Assembly: GCA_964569315.1 (NCBI GenBank)
Contig: CAZMUZ010000003.1
Span: forward strand, 1-64,000
Reading direction: 5' to 3'
DNA: 64,000 bases
Source: CADEFF01 sp964569315
Lineage (GTDB): Bacteria; Pseudomonadota; Alphaproteobacteria; Dongiales; Dongiaceae
The position numbers were made by a program, and so were the translations under genes. Shown here piece after piece: positions 1-7,689 of the stretch (positions are counted from its first letter, which is position 1; each line of letters opens with the position of its first letter). The notes under the pieces are model-generated. The model saw only the letters and a program-made list of their open reading frames with translations. It had not been told where the DNA came from and did no database searches.

Positions 1-651
1 GCGCGACAGCACCGTCACCGGCACCTTGCGGATCTCGGTGGTGGCGAAGATGAACTTCACATGCCCGGGCGGCTCCTCCAGCGTCTTCAGCAGCGCGTTG
101 AAGGCGTTGTTCGAGAGCATGTGGACTTCGTCGATGATGTAGATCTTGTAGCGCGCCTCGACCGGGCGGTAGCGCACGCCTTCGATCAGCTCGCGGATGT
201 CGGCGACGCCGGTGCGGCTCGCCGCGTCCATCTCGATCACGTCGACATGGCGGTCCTCGGCGATGGCGACGCATTGCGCGCAGACGCCGCAGGGTTCCGC
301 CGTCGGGCCGCCCTTGCCGTCGGGGCCGACGCAATTGAAGGCGCGGGCGAGGATGCGCGCCGTGGTCGTCTTGCCGACGCCGCGCACGCCGGTGAGAACG
401 AAGGCGTGGGCGAGGCGGCCTTGCGCGATCGCGTTCGCGAGCGTGCGAACCATCGCGTCCTGGCCGATCAGCTCGGCGAAATTCCGGGGCCGGTATTTCC
501 GGGCGAGGACGCGATATTGCTGCGGCCCGGCACCATCGCCCGCGCGCACCGCCGCGGCCGGCTCGGGGCTGGCGGCCGGCGCCTTTTTCGAAGCGCCGTC
601 GTTCGCGGTGCCGTCGTTCGCGCCGGGGGATTTGTCGGACTTCTTGGCCAT
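1..651 (-). CDS. dnaX: DNA polymerase III subunit gamma/tau, N-terminal part (cut by window edge)
   Basis: DnaX is the ATPase of the replicative clamp loader. It assembles with delta and delta-prime to load the beta clamp, and its tau form bridges the two polymerase cores. The 217 visible codons start with a poorly conserved, Ala/Gly/Lys-rich tail of about 40 residues. The conserved domain then begins at QYRVLARKYRPRNFAELIGQ. The Walker A motif GVRGVGKTTTAR follows, then a zinc module with the cysteine pattern NCVGPDG...CGVCAQC, and the DEVH Walker B motif (IIDEVHMLSNNAFNALLKTLEEPP). The sequence runs off the left edge at PVTVLSR, just before sensor 1 is complete. The ATG at 649-651 has an AGGTGG ribosome-binding site directly upstream. 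The SRP RNA gene lies 81 bases upstream on the same strand, a common alphaproteobacterial arrangement. Confidence 0.97.
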   Translation of the reverse strand, partial: MAKKSDKSPGANDGTANDGASKKAPAASPEPAAAVRAGDGAGPQQYRVLARKYRPRNFAELIGQDAMVRTLANAIAQGRLAHAFVLTGVRGVGKTTTARILARAFNCVGPDGKGGPTAEPCGVCAQCVAIAEDRHVDVIEMDAASRTGVADIRELIEGVRYRPVEARYKIYIIDEVHMLSNNAFNALLKTLEEPPGHVKFIFATTEIRKVPVTVLSR

Positions 652-732
652 GCCACCTGGAGGGTCTGGGGCGGTCTTCGGGAACCGGCAGCCGAGGCGC
701 CCCGATGCGAAGCCGGGTGGGCGCGGCCGGGT

Positions 733-829
733 GGGAGACCGGCTAAGCGACCCGGACGCAAACTCGTTACGGCTGCTTCCTTCCGGACCTGACCGGGTTG
801 GCGAGACGTCCGTCCACCGCCGATCTCCC
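733..829 (-). ncRNA. ffs: Signal recognition particle RNA (small bacterial, 4.5S type)
   Basis: The minus strand at 771-794 carries the universal SRP domain IV core, GGTCCGGAAGGAAGCAGCC, the binding site for Ffh. The ends close as a helix: GGGAGATCGG (820-829) pairs with CCGGTCTCCC (733-742) over ten positions with one G-T wobble. This sets a 97-nt RNA, typical for the small, Alu-less bacterial SRP RNA. The RNA scaffolds Ffh and FtsY for co-translational targeting of membrane proteins. It lies upstream of dnaX on the same strand. The exact mature ends are inferred from the helix only. Confidence 0.95.
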
Positions 830-908
830 GAAGCCACTATATCAGGCGGCGGCGGCGGCGAGGCAAGGGCCGAGATTCGCCGCGAATCGGGGGCGAATCG
901 GCGGCGAA

Positions 909-1571
909 TCAGCGCCGCAGTTTCAGCCAGACGATGCTGCCGTCCTTCGCCGGGAAGTTCGCCTGCACCACCTGGCCGTCGGCGCCGTACCAGACTTCGC
1001 GCTTCATCTCGCCGGTGATGGAATAATGATGCGCGGTCTCGGCGCCGGAGGGCAGCGTCACCGTCTCCATGCCGATGTCTTCGATGGCGACCTCGCGCAT
1101 CCGCCCCTTGGTGGTCTCCAGCAGCGCGGACTGTTCGATGGTGGCCGGGTGCCAGAGGCTGCCGGGCATCAGGGTGCCGGGCAGCTCCACCGGCTTGCCG
1201 TTATAGAAGCCGGAAAGCTTGTCGCCGTCGCGCGCGAGCACGATGTCGCGCGGCCGCCCGTCATCGTCGGTCTGCGCCTTGAAGCTCTGCAGCACGCCGC
1301 CGAGCCAGACTTCCTCGGAGCGATGGGTGAAGCGATAGACCGGCACGAACACCACCGACACCACGATGTCGATCGCGGTGCGCACGGTGATCCGGCCGTC
1401 GGCGTTCTCGAACACGACCCGATTGCTGCCGACCACGGCATTGTCGCGGATCACGTCATAGACGAGCGTGCCCGAGGGCGGGAAGCCTTCCGGCACGGTC
1501 ACGCCCGCGCGGGCCGCGCCCTGCGGCGCCGCCAGCAGCAATGCCAAGACGATAAAGCGGATCCAGCGCAT
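909..1571 (-). CDS. DUF6134 family secreted protein
   Basis: A 220-residue protein with an N-terminal signal peptide (MRWIRFIVLALLLAAPQGAARA) and a mature part rich in beta-strand patterns. It contains the pattern VYRFTHRSEEVW, then QTDDDG, and ends with VWYGADGQVVQANF-type strands. This matches what I know of the alphaproteobacterial DUF6134 family, a periplasmic beta-rich protein of unknown function. I chose the ATG at 1569-1571 because it gives a clean signal peptide; the frame stays open to 1694. The gene is divergent from terC, with 137 bases between the starts. No role can be assigned from context. Confidence 0.75.
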   Translation of the reverse strand: MRWIRFIVLALLLAAPQGAARAGVTVPEGFPPSGTLVYDVIRDNAVVGSNRVVFENADGRITVRTAIDIVVSVVFVPVYRFTHRSEEVWLGGVLQSFKAQTDDDGRPRDIVLARDGDKLSGFYNGKPVELPGTLMPGSLWHPATIEQSALLETTKGRMREVAIEDIGMETVTLPSGAETAHHYSITGEMKREVWYGADGQVVQANFPAKDGSIVWLKLRR

Positions 1572-1708
1572 GGCGACGGTCGGTCCTTGATCTGCAGCGG
1601 GGCGCCGGCCATTTAAGCCGAGGCCCTGGCACCGCCGCCAGTTGTTATAAATCGCGGATTGCGGCATTTTCCGGGCGCCCGCAGTACAACCCACGGACCC
1701 CCCTCCTT

Positions 1709-2461
1709 ATGGAAATTCTTGCCGATCCGCAAACCTGGCTCAGTCTCGCCACGCTCACGCTGCTCGAGATCGTGCTCGGGATCGACAATATCGTGTTCAT
1801 CGCGGTGCTGGTCGACAAGCTGCCCCCGCATCAGCGCCCGCTGGCCCGCCGCCTCGGCATCGGCTTCGCGCTGCTGACCCGTCTCGCGCTGCTGGCGAGC
1901 ATCGCCTGGATCGCCGGGCTGACGCAGCCGCTCTTCGAGGCCTTCGGGCATCCGATCTCCTGGCGCGACCTCGTGCTGATCCTGGGCGGGTTCTTCCTGC
2001 TCTACAAATCGACGCACGAGATCCATGGCAGCCTCGAACGCACGGAAGGCGAATCGAGCGTGCGCGTTTCCTCGCGCATGCTCTCGGTGATCGCGCAGAT
2101 CGCCGTGCTCGACATCGTGTTCTCGCTCGATTCCGTCATCACCGCGGTCGGCATGGCCGATCATCTCTCGATCATGGTGACCGCCGTCGTGCTGTCGATG
2201 ATCGTGATGCTGATCGCGGCCGGCCCGGTCAGCGACTTCGTGATGCGCCATCCGACCGTCAAGATGCTGGCCTTGAGCTTCCTGCTCCTGATCGGCACCG
2301 CGCTCATCGCGGACGGTCTCGGCTTCCATATCCCGAAGGGCTATATCTACGCGGCGATGGGCTTCTCGATCATGGTCGAGGCCCTCAACCTCCTGGCGCG
2401 GCGACGCCGGAATCCGGTGCAGCTCCGCCAGTCCTACAGCGGCGAGGAAGGCCAGCCCTGA
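1709..2461 (+). CDS. TerC family integral membrane protein
   Basis: A 250-residue membrane protein with about seven hydrophobic segments. The two TerC signature segments are present: EIVLGIDNIVFIAVL near the N terminus and DIVFSLDSVITAVGMA in the middle. Each has acidic residues buried in a membrane helix. Family members are implicated in metal (notably manganese) efflux or metalation of exported proteins, or in tellurite resistance. Which of these applies here cannot be decided. The start is followed directly by the first hydrophobic segment. No good Shine-Dalgarno sequence precedes the ATG, only a pyrimidine-rich CCCCCTCCTT. I saw no manganese (yybP-ykoY) riboswitch in the 137-base upstream region. 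nudC follows after six bases, so the two are probably co-transcribed. Confidence 0.9.
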   Translation: MEILADPQTWLSLATLTLLEIVLGIDNIVFIAVLVDKLPPHQRPLARRLGIGFALLTRLALLASIAWIAGLTQPLFEAFGHPISWRDLVLILGGFFLLYKSTHEIHGSLERTEGESSVRVSSRMLSVIAQIAVLDIVFSLDSVITAVGMADHLSIMVTAVVLSMIVMLIAAGPVSDFVMRHPTVKMLALSFLLLIGTALIADGLGFHIPKGYIYAAMGFSIMVEALNLLARRRRNPVQLRQSYSGEEGQP

Positions 2462-2467
2462 GGCGCG

Positions 2468-3400
2468 ATGGCGACCGGACGCGGACCCTATCGGCATTTC
2501 TACGCAGGGCTCGGCCTCGACCGGGTGAGCCTGCTGCGGCGCGATAGCGGCTGGATCGCGGCGCGGCTCGCCGACCCGGCGAGCGTCCTGCTGCCGGTCT
2601 GGCGCGCGCAGAACCTGGTCCGGAGCGGCGAGGTGCCGGCCGCGGCGCGGCTCACCGTCGCGAGCGCGGCCGGGCTCGTCGCGCTCGCCCGCGAGGTGGT
2701 GCTGCTCGGGCTCGACGGCGAAACGGCCTGCTTCGCGATCGAGCTTTCGCATATCGAGGCCCCGGAGGCGCTGCCGCCCCTCGCCGAGGCGGGACGCTTC
2801 GCCGACCTCAGGAGCGTCGGGCCGCTGCTTTCCGGGCCCGAGGGGGCGCTCCTCGCCTATGCGCGGGGCGTCACCCACTGGCATCGCCGGCACCGCTTCT
2901 GCGGCGTCTGCGGCAGCCCGACCGCCAGCGTCGATGCGGGCCATGTGCGGCGCTGCACGAACCCCGATTGCGCGACCGATCATTTTCCCCGCACCGACCC
3001 GGCGGTGATCATGGCGGTGACGGCGGGCGACCGGCTGCTGCTCGGACGGCAGGCGAGCTGGCCGCCGGGCATGTATTCGGTGCTGGCGGGCTTCGTCGAG
3101 CCGGGCGAGACGCTGGAGGAGGCGGTGGCGCGCGAGGTGATGGAAGAGGTCGGCATCCCGGTGACCGACGTCAGCTACCACTCCTCCCAGCCCTGGCCCT
3201 TCCCTTCCTCCATCATGCTGGGATTCAACGCGCGCGCGACCCGCACCGAGCTCCGCCTCGACCGGAGCGAGATCGACGATGCGCACTGGTTCACCCGCGC
3301 CGAGCTTCGCGCGTCGCCCGAGGACGAGCGCTTCCGCATGCCGCGCCGCGATTCGATCTCCCGCCAGCTCATCGAGGACTGGATCGCCGAGGGCCTGTGA
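2468..3400 (+). CDS. nudC: NAD(+) diphosphatase NudC
   Basis: NudC hydrolyses NAD(H) to AMP and NMN(H), and in E. coli also removes NAD caps from RNA. The 310-residue protein has the full layout. After a divergent N-terminal domain comes a zinc ribbon with C145, C148, C163 and C168 (CGVCGS...CTNPDC). The Nudix box follows at about 208-230 (GFVEPGETLEEAVAREVMEE). Then comes the NudC hallmark SQPWPFPSS at about 240-248, which separates NudC from other Nudix enzymes. It starts six bases after terC ends. The downstream intergenic segment holds a repeat element and then the convergent pheA gene. Confidence 0.95.
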   Translation: MATGRGPYRHFYAGLGLDRVSLLRRDSGWIAARLADPASVLLPVWRAQNLVRSGEVPAAARLTVASAAGLVALAREVVLLGLDGETACFAIELSHIEAPEALPPLAEAGRFADLRSVGPLLSGPEGALLAYARGVTHWHRRHRFCGVCGSPTASVDAGHVRRCTNPDCATDHFPRTDPAVIMAVTAGDRLLLGRQASWPPGMYSVLAGFVEPGETLEEAVAREVMEEVGIPVTDVSYHSSQPWPFPSSIMLGFNARATRTELRLDRSEIDDAHWFTRAELRASPEDERFRMPRRDSISRQLIEDWIAEGL

Positions 3401-3460
3401 ACGGCGAACCTGCCGGCAGCCGTCCTGTTTCGCGCCGTCGCCGATCGCGATTCTACCGCT

Positions 3461-3543
3461 CGTCATTCCCGCGAAAGTAGGAATCCATCGTGCCGATGAC
3501 CCGGTCCCGACCGACCATGGATGCCCGCCTTCGCGGGCATGAC
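3461..3543. repeat. REP-like intergenic palindromic repeat
   Basis: The gap between convergent nudC and pheA contains GTCATTCCCGCGAAAGTAGG at the left. At 3521-3540 is a perfect hairpin, ATGCCCGC-CTTC-GCGGGCAT, followed by GAC. This CATTCCCGCGAAAGCGGG / GCGGGCATGAC type of element is a widespread dispersed repeat in GC-rich proteobacteria. It may also work as a bidirectional transcription end for the two convergent genes. The left arm is an imperfect copy of the right one. Confidence 0.7.
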
Positions 3544-3617
3544 AGCAGAAAAAATCGGGCGACGGAGCGGCGTGTCACGCGAACGCGAGGCGGCTGGAGC
3601 GCCGCGCCCGCGGCAGG

Positions 3618-4493
3618 TTATCCGCCGCTCGGCGTCCCGCGGAAAGGCGAGGCCGGATAGACGCCGAGGATCTTCACCTCGCGCGAGAAGAAGCCGAGCT
3701 CCTCGAGAGCGAGCCGGACCGGGCGCTGGTCGGGATGGCCTTCGATATCGGCATAGAACTGCGCGACGGTGAAGGCGCCGTCGATGATGTAGCTCTCGAG
3801 CTTGGTGATGTTGACGCCGTTGGTGGCGAACCCGCCGAGCGCCTTGTAGAGCGCCGCCGGCACCGACCGCACGCGAAACACGAAACTGGTCACCACCGGC
3901 CCCGCGGCGGGATCGGGATCGCTCGGCTCCTTCGCCATCACGACGAAGCGCGTGGTGTTGTGGTCGGCATCCTCGATGCCGGCCTTGATCGCCTCGAGGC
4001 CGTAGATCTCGCCCGCGAGCGAAGAGGCGATCGCCGCATCGGCCGGATCGCCCCTCGCCGCCACATCCGCGGCGGCGCCCGCCGTATCGGCATGCACCAT
4101 CGGCATGAGACCGAGCTCGCGGATCACCTTCCGGCATTGCGACAGCGCCTGGACGTGGCTGTGGACTCGTTTCAGCGACTTGAGGTTCGCCCCCTTCGGC
4201 GCCAGCAGATAGTGCCGCACCCGCTGGAAATGCTCGGCGACGATATGCAGGCCCGAGTCCGGCATCAGATGATGGATGTCGGCCACCCGGCCGGCCACGG
4301 AGTTCTCGATCGGGATCATGCCGAAGCGCGCCTGGCCGTCGCGCACCGCGGCGAACGCGTCCTCGAAGCTGGCCGAGGGCAGCGTCGTCATCTTCGGATA
4401 GGCGGTGCGGCAGGCGAGATCGGAGTAGGCGCCGGGCGCGCCCTGGAAAGCGATGACGGATGCGGCGCCCGCGGCGCCGTCTTGCGCGGTCAT
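3618..4493 (-). CDS. pheA: Prephenate dehydratase
   Basis: The enzyme converts prephenate to phenylpyruvate in phenylalanine synthesis. The 291-residue protein has the dehydratase domain from about residue 14 (IAFQGAPGAYSDLA) and the conserved MIPIENSVAGRV segment at about 59-70. The catalytic TRF motif is at 181-183 (HNTTRFVVMA). A C-terminal ACT domain from about 203 (SFVFRVRSVPAALYKALGGF) carries KLESYI, the equivalent of the Phe-binding ESRP region, so feedback inhibition by phenylalanine is likely. There is no chorismate mutase domain, so it is the monofunctional form. Its ATG overlaps the end of kdsB by four bases (ATGA), giving a kdsB-pheA operon. Confidence 0.95.
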   Translation of the reverse strand: MTAQDGAAGAASVIAFQGAPGAYSDLACRTAYPKMTTLPSASFEDAFAAVRDGQARFGMIPIENSVAGRVADIHHLMPDSGLHIVAEHFQRVRHYLLAPKGANLKSLKRVHSHVQALSQCRKVIRELGLMPMVHADTAGAAADVAARGDPADAAIASSLAGEIYGLEAIKAGIEDADHNTTRFVVMAKEPSDPDPAAGPVVTSFVFRVRSVPAALYKALGGFATNGVNITKLESYIIDGAFTVAQFYADIEGHPDQRPVRLALEELGFFSREVKILGVYPASPFRGTPSGG

Positions 4494-5269
4494 GGGCGGC
4501 TGCTGCCTTGCGGTTGAAGCCTGCGACGGGCCCTGTCGAGGTCGGCCGGAGTATCGACACCGAGCGGAACCGTGTCAACGAGCGCCAGGTCGATCCGCAT
4601 GCCGGCTTCGAGCGCGCGAAGCTGCTCCAGCCGCTCGCGCCGTTCGAGACGGCCGGGGGGAAGCGCCACGAAGCGCTCGAGCGCGGCGCGTCGATAGGCG
4701 TAGAGGCCGATATGGTGATAGAGCGGTCCCGCCCCCGCGGGCACGCCCGCGCGGCTGAAATAGAGCGCGCGCGCGACCGGCGGATCGCCCTGCTCCGGAA
4801 AGGCCGCGACCGCCTTCACCACGTTCGGGTCCTCGCGCTCGCGCGCATCGCGGATCTCGGTCGCGAGCGTCGCGATCTCGACGGCGGGCTCGGCAAGCGG
4901 CGCCAGCACGGCGCGCAGCATCGCGGGATCGAGCGTCGGCAGGTCGCCCTGCATGTTGATCACCACGCCATGACGCCGCGCCGCGTCCTCGCGCGTCAGC
5001 GCCTCGTGGATGCGATCCGAGCCCGAGGCATGGTCGGGCCGCGTCAAAACCGCACGGCCGCCGACCTTCTCGATCGCCGCGACGATCGCCGGCTCCGCCG
5101 CCGCCACCAGCACGGGGCCGATCGCGGCTTCCGACGCACGGCGCCAGACATGGACGATCATCGGCTCGCCCGCGATGTCGGCGAGCGGCTTGCCCGGCAG
5201 GCGCGTCGAGGCCATGCGCGCCGGAATCACGATGATCGGATTCCCGGGTCGGTTTTCGGAAGGCTTCAT
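4490..5269 (-). CDS. kdsB: 3-deoxy-manno-octulosonate cytidylyltransferase (CMP-KDO synthetase)
   Basis: KdsB activates KDO with CTP to CMP-KDO, the donor for the inner core of lipopolysaccharide, so the organism should make LPS. The protein opens with the nucleotide-binding signature IVIPARMASTRLPGKPLADI and carries NMQGDLPTL in the middle. It ends with GVDTPADLDRARRR, typical of the family. I chose the ATG at 5267-5269 (259 aa), which leaves nine residues before the conserved core. An alternative in-frame ATG at 5312-5314 would add 15 residues. It is translationally coupled to pheA and divergent from the cytochrome gene at 5550. Confidence 0.93.
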   Translation of the reverse strand: MKPSENRPGNPIIVIPARMASTRLPGKPLADIAGEPMIVHVWRRASEAAIGPVLVAAAEPAIVAAIEKVGGRAVLTRPDHASGSDRIHEALTREDAARRHGVVINMQGDLPTLDPAMLRAVLAPLAEPAVEIATLATEIRDAREREDPNVVKAVAAFPEQGDPPVARALYFSRAGVPAGAGPLYHHIGLYAYRRAALERFVALPPGRLERRERLEQLRALEAGMRIDLALVDTVPLGVDTPADLDRARRRLQPQGSSRP

Positions 5270-5549
5270 CGCGCGTGGACGCTCTCGGTTCGCGGCCCCG
5301 GATTTCTGCGACATAATGCCGCTACGCGTCGGGACGGTCGCGCGCGGGGCATGGCGACGAGTGCGACCTTAAAGGGTCGAAAGCCGCGGCGGAACCGGCA
5401 TTTCTGCGCCCCTTCGAGCATTGCCTGGCTGCGGACGAGAGGTTAGATTGCGCCCGCCCGCGCCGGGAAGGGCGCGCGGCGCAGCGGTCCTCTCTCACCT
5501 CCCGAGTCCCGCTGCCATCGCTCACGGGAAGTCACGAGGTCGTTCGCGG

Positions 5550-6590
5550 ATGTCGTCGTCGCTGGAACTCAACAAGATCGTCGGCGCGCTTCTTTTGGCA
5601 GGGCTCGTCGCCCATGTCTCCGGCACCATCGCCGACTTCCTCGTGCAACCGAAGCACGGCGAGGTCCATGCGGCGATCCCCGCCGGCCACGAGGGCGGGC
5701 AGACGCCGGCGGCGCCGGAAGCGATCGAGCCTGTCAGCCCGCTCCTCGCCAGCGCCGACCCGGCGGCGGGCGCTGCGGTCGCGAAGAAATGCGCAACCTG
5801 CCACACCTTCGAGAACGGCGGCGCCAACAAGGTCGGTCCCAATCTCTGGGGCGTGGTCGGCAACCATCACGCCCATCTGGAAAGCTTCTCCTACTCCCCT
5901 GCCATGGCCGCGCTCACGGACAAGGTGTGGGACTACGAGGCGCTCAACCATTTCCTCGCCAACCCCCGCGCCGCGATCCCCGGCACCAAGATGGGCTTCG
6001 CCGGGTTGAAGAAGCCCGCGGAGCGCGCCGAGGTGATCGCCTATCTGCGCACCCTTTCGGACAACCCGGTCGCCCTGCCGGACCAGGCGGCGATCGACGC
6101 GGCCAACCAGGCCTATGAGCAGGCCAAGGCCCCGGCCGAAGCGCCGGCGGAGGAAACCGCCGCGGCGCCGACCGAGACCGGCACGGCAACCGACGCGGGC
6201 ACGGCCGAGACCGCCACCGCAGCCGATGCCGGCGCTCCTGACATCGCGACGCGCCTCGCCAGCGCCGATCCGGCCGCCGGCCAGAACGTCGCGAAGAAAT
6301 GCGCCACCTGCCATACCTTCGACAATGGCGGCGCCAACAAGGTCGGTCCCAATCTCTGGAACGTCGTCGGCGGGCCGCATGCGCACAAGTCCGACTACAA
6401 CTACTCGGCGGCGATGAAGGATTCGGGCGGCGTCTGGGACTATGCGGCGCTCGACAAATATCTCGAGAATCCCCGCGCCACGGTGCCGGGCACCAAGATG
6501 ACCTTCGCCGGCCTCAAGAAGCCCGAGGACCGCGCGAACATCATCGCCTATCTGCGCACCCTCTCCGACAATCCGCAGCCGCTGCCCTGA
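5550..6590 (+). CDS. Membrane-anchored tandem (two-haem) cytochrome c
   Basis: A 346-residue protein with an N-terminal membrane anchor (about residues 10-31, IVGALLLAGLVAHVSG) followed by two class I cytochrome c domains. Haem sites are CATCH at 81-85 and again at 251-255. Each is followed by a near-identical GGANKVGPNLW stretch and a distal GTKMxFAGLKKP segment supplying the axial methionine. The domains are joined by a Pro/Ala/Glu/Thr-rich linker of about 50 residues. The alphaproteobacterial relative CycM is a single-domain electron carrier to terminal oxidases. This one is a clear internal duplication. I chose the ATG at 5550 over upstream in-frame starts because it begins directly before the anchor. 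Confidence 0.92.
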   Translation: MSSSLELNKIVGALLLAGLVAHVSGTIADFLVQPKHGEVHAAIPAGHEGGQTPAAPEAIEPVSPLLASADPAAGAAVAKKCATCHTFENGGANKVGPNLWGVVGNHHAHLESFSYSPAMAALTDKVWDYEALNHFLANPRAAIPGTKMGFAGLKKPAERAEVIAYLRTLSDNPVALPDQAAIDAANQAYEQAKAPAEAPAEETAAAPTETGTATDAGTAETATAADAGAPDIATRLASADPAAGQNVAKKCATCHTFDNGGANKVGPNLWNVVGGPHAHKSDYNYSAAMKDSGGVWDYAALDKYLENPRATVPGTKMTFAGLKKPEDRANIIAYLRTLSDNPQPLP

Positions 6591-6648
6591 TGGACGGCAG
6601 GCGGGCAGCGCTCACGCCGCGCTCGCCGACCGCGCGATCCCTGCCGCA

Positions 6649-7431
6649 ATGAAGGACGCCATCCCGGCCGAGCTCCTCGCCTTCGCCGGGACGCTGGCCG
6701 AGGCGAGCGGTGCCGTGATCGGGCGCTATTTCCGCCGCGGCCTCGAGATCGTCACCAAGAGCGATCTCAGCCCCGTCACCATCGCCGACCGCGAGGCCGA
6801 GACGGCGATCCGCGAGCGCATCGCCGCGCATTATCCCGCGCATGGCGTGATCGGCGAGGAGCATGGGCGCCATCAGGCCGAAGCCGAGTGGGTGTGGGTG
6901 CTGGATCCGATCGACGGCACCAAGGGCTTCATCAGCGGCCGGCCGCTCTTCGGCACGCTGATCGCGCTCTGTCGCGGTGGCCGCCCGGTGCTGGGCGTGA
7001 TCGACCATCCCGCCATCGGCGAGCGCTGGGTCGGGGCCCATGGCCATCCGACCCGCTTCAACGGAAAAGAAGTCCGTGTGCGCCCCTGCGCCGCGCTCGC
7101 CGAGGCCAGCCTCTTCGCAAGCTCGCCGCACATGTTCAGGGATGCGGCCGCCACGGCCTTCGAGCGGCTCCGCGCGCAATGCCGTCAGGTGCTCTACGGC
7201 TCCGACTGCTATCACTACGGCATCCTCGCGAGCGGGTTCGGCGACCTCGCGACCGAATCCAACATGGGCATCTACGACTATCTGGCCGCCGTGCCGGTCA
7301 TCGAAGGCGCCGGCGGGATCGTCTCCGACTGGCAGGGCCGCCCGCTCACCCTCCAGTCCGGCGACCGGGTGCTCGCCGCCGGCGACCGCCGCATGCACGA
7401 GGCGGCGATGGAAATTCTGCGTCTCGCCTAG
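6649..7431 (+). CDS. hisN: Histidinol-phosphatase, inositol monophosphatase family
   Basis: HisN removes the phosphate from L-histidinol phosphate in histidine synthesis in organisms without the HAD-type HisB phosphatase. The 260-residue protein has the metal-binding motifs of the inositol monophosphatase fold: GEEHG at about 69-73, LDPIDGTKGF at about 85-94, and a C-terminal YDYLAAVPVIEGAGG providing the last aspartate. The DPIDGT form followed by KGF and a short overall length favour HisN over SuhB or CysQ. The substrate is still an inference. It follows the cytochrome gene by 58 bases on the same strand. Confidence 0.88.
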   Translation: MKDAIPAELLAFAGTLAEASGAVIGRYFRRGLEIVTKSDLSPVTIADREAETAIRERIAAHYPAHGVIGEEHGRHQAEAEWVWVLDPIDGTKGFISGRPLFGTLIALCRGGRPVLGVIDHPAIGERWVGAHGHPTRFNGKEVRVRPCAALAEASLFASSPHMFRDAAATAFERLRAQCRQVLYGSDCYHYGILASGFGDLATESNMGIYDYLAAVPVIEGAGGIVSDWQGRPLTLQSGDRVLAAGDRRMHEAAMEILRLA

Positions 7432-7467
7432 CAACGCCGGCAACGTGCGACCAAGTACCGGTCGAGA

Positions 7468-7493
7468 GCGCCCGCATCGTCGGGTGCGGGCGC
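7468..7493. terminator. GC-rich hairpin after hisN, possible terminator
   Basis: GCGCCCGCA at 7468-7476 pairs perfectly with TGCGGGCGC at 7485-7493 around an eight-base loop, 37 bases past the hisN stop. No T-run follows, so intrinsic termination is uncertain; such U-less hairpins are common in GC-rich genomes. Confidence 0.4.
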
Positions 7494-7639
7494 CCGGCCG
7501 CCGATCAGGACCGCCGATTCGGAGCGCCGCGACGATGGCGCGCGCCATCGACCGGCCAGCGGACGCGGTCGGCTTTGCGAGCGCGCGCCCATGATCGCCG
7601 CGCTCGTGGCAGCGGGGCTGCCGGCTTGACGATCTTTGT

Positions 7640-7660
7640 ATATTAGAATTATTCTAATAT
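7640..7660. promoter_or_regulatory. Fur-family operator (ICE/Irr-like or PerR-like palindrome) in front of the catalase gene
   Basis: A perfect 10-1-10 inverted repeat, ATATTAGAAT-T-ATTCTAATAT, lies 30 bases before the catalase ATG in an AT-rich patch within very GC-rich DNA. Its core TTAGAA-N3-TTCTAA matches the iron control element bound by the haem-responsive regulator Irr in alphaproteobacteria. It also reads as a 7-1-7 Fur/PerR-type box (TTAGAAT-T-ATTCTAA). Being so close to the start codon it would overlap the promoter or early transcript, consistent with repression. Which regulator binds is not known from this window. Confidence 0.75.
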
Positions 7661-7689
7661 TAATCATCACAAGCAGGAAGGGGCTATCC

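Noticed and set aside
1572..1708. Manganese riboswitch before terC
   Set aside because: The 137-base divergent gap shows none of the conserved yybP-ykoY core sequences.
1613..3466. Long open frame antisense to terC and nudC
   Set aside because: It mirrors two well-recognised genes, is Arg/His/Asp-rich and has no domain; such shadows are normal at this GC content.
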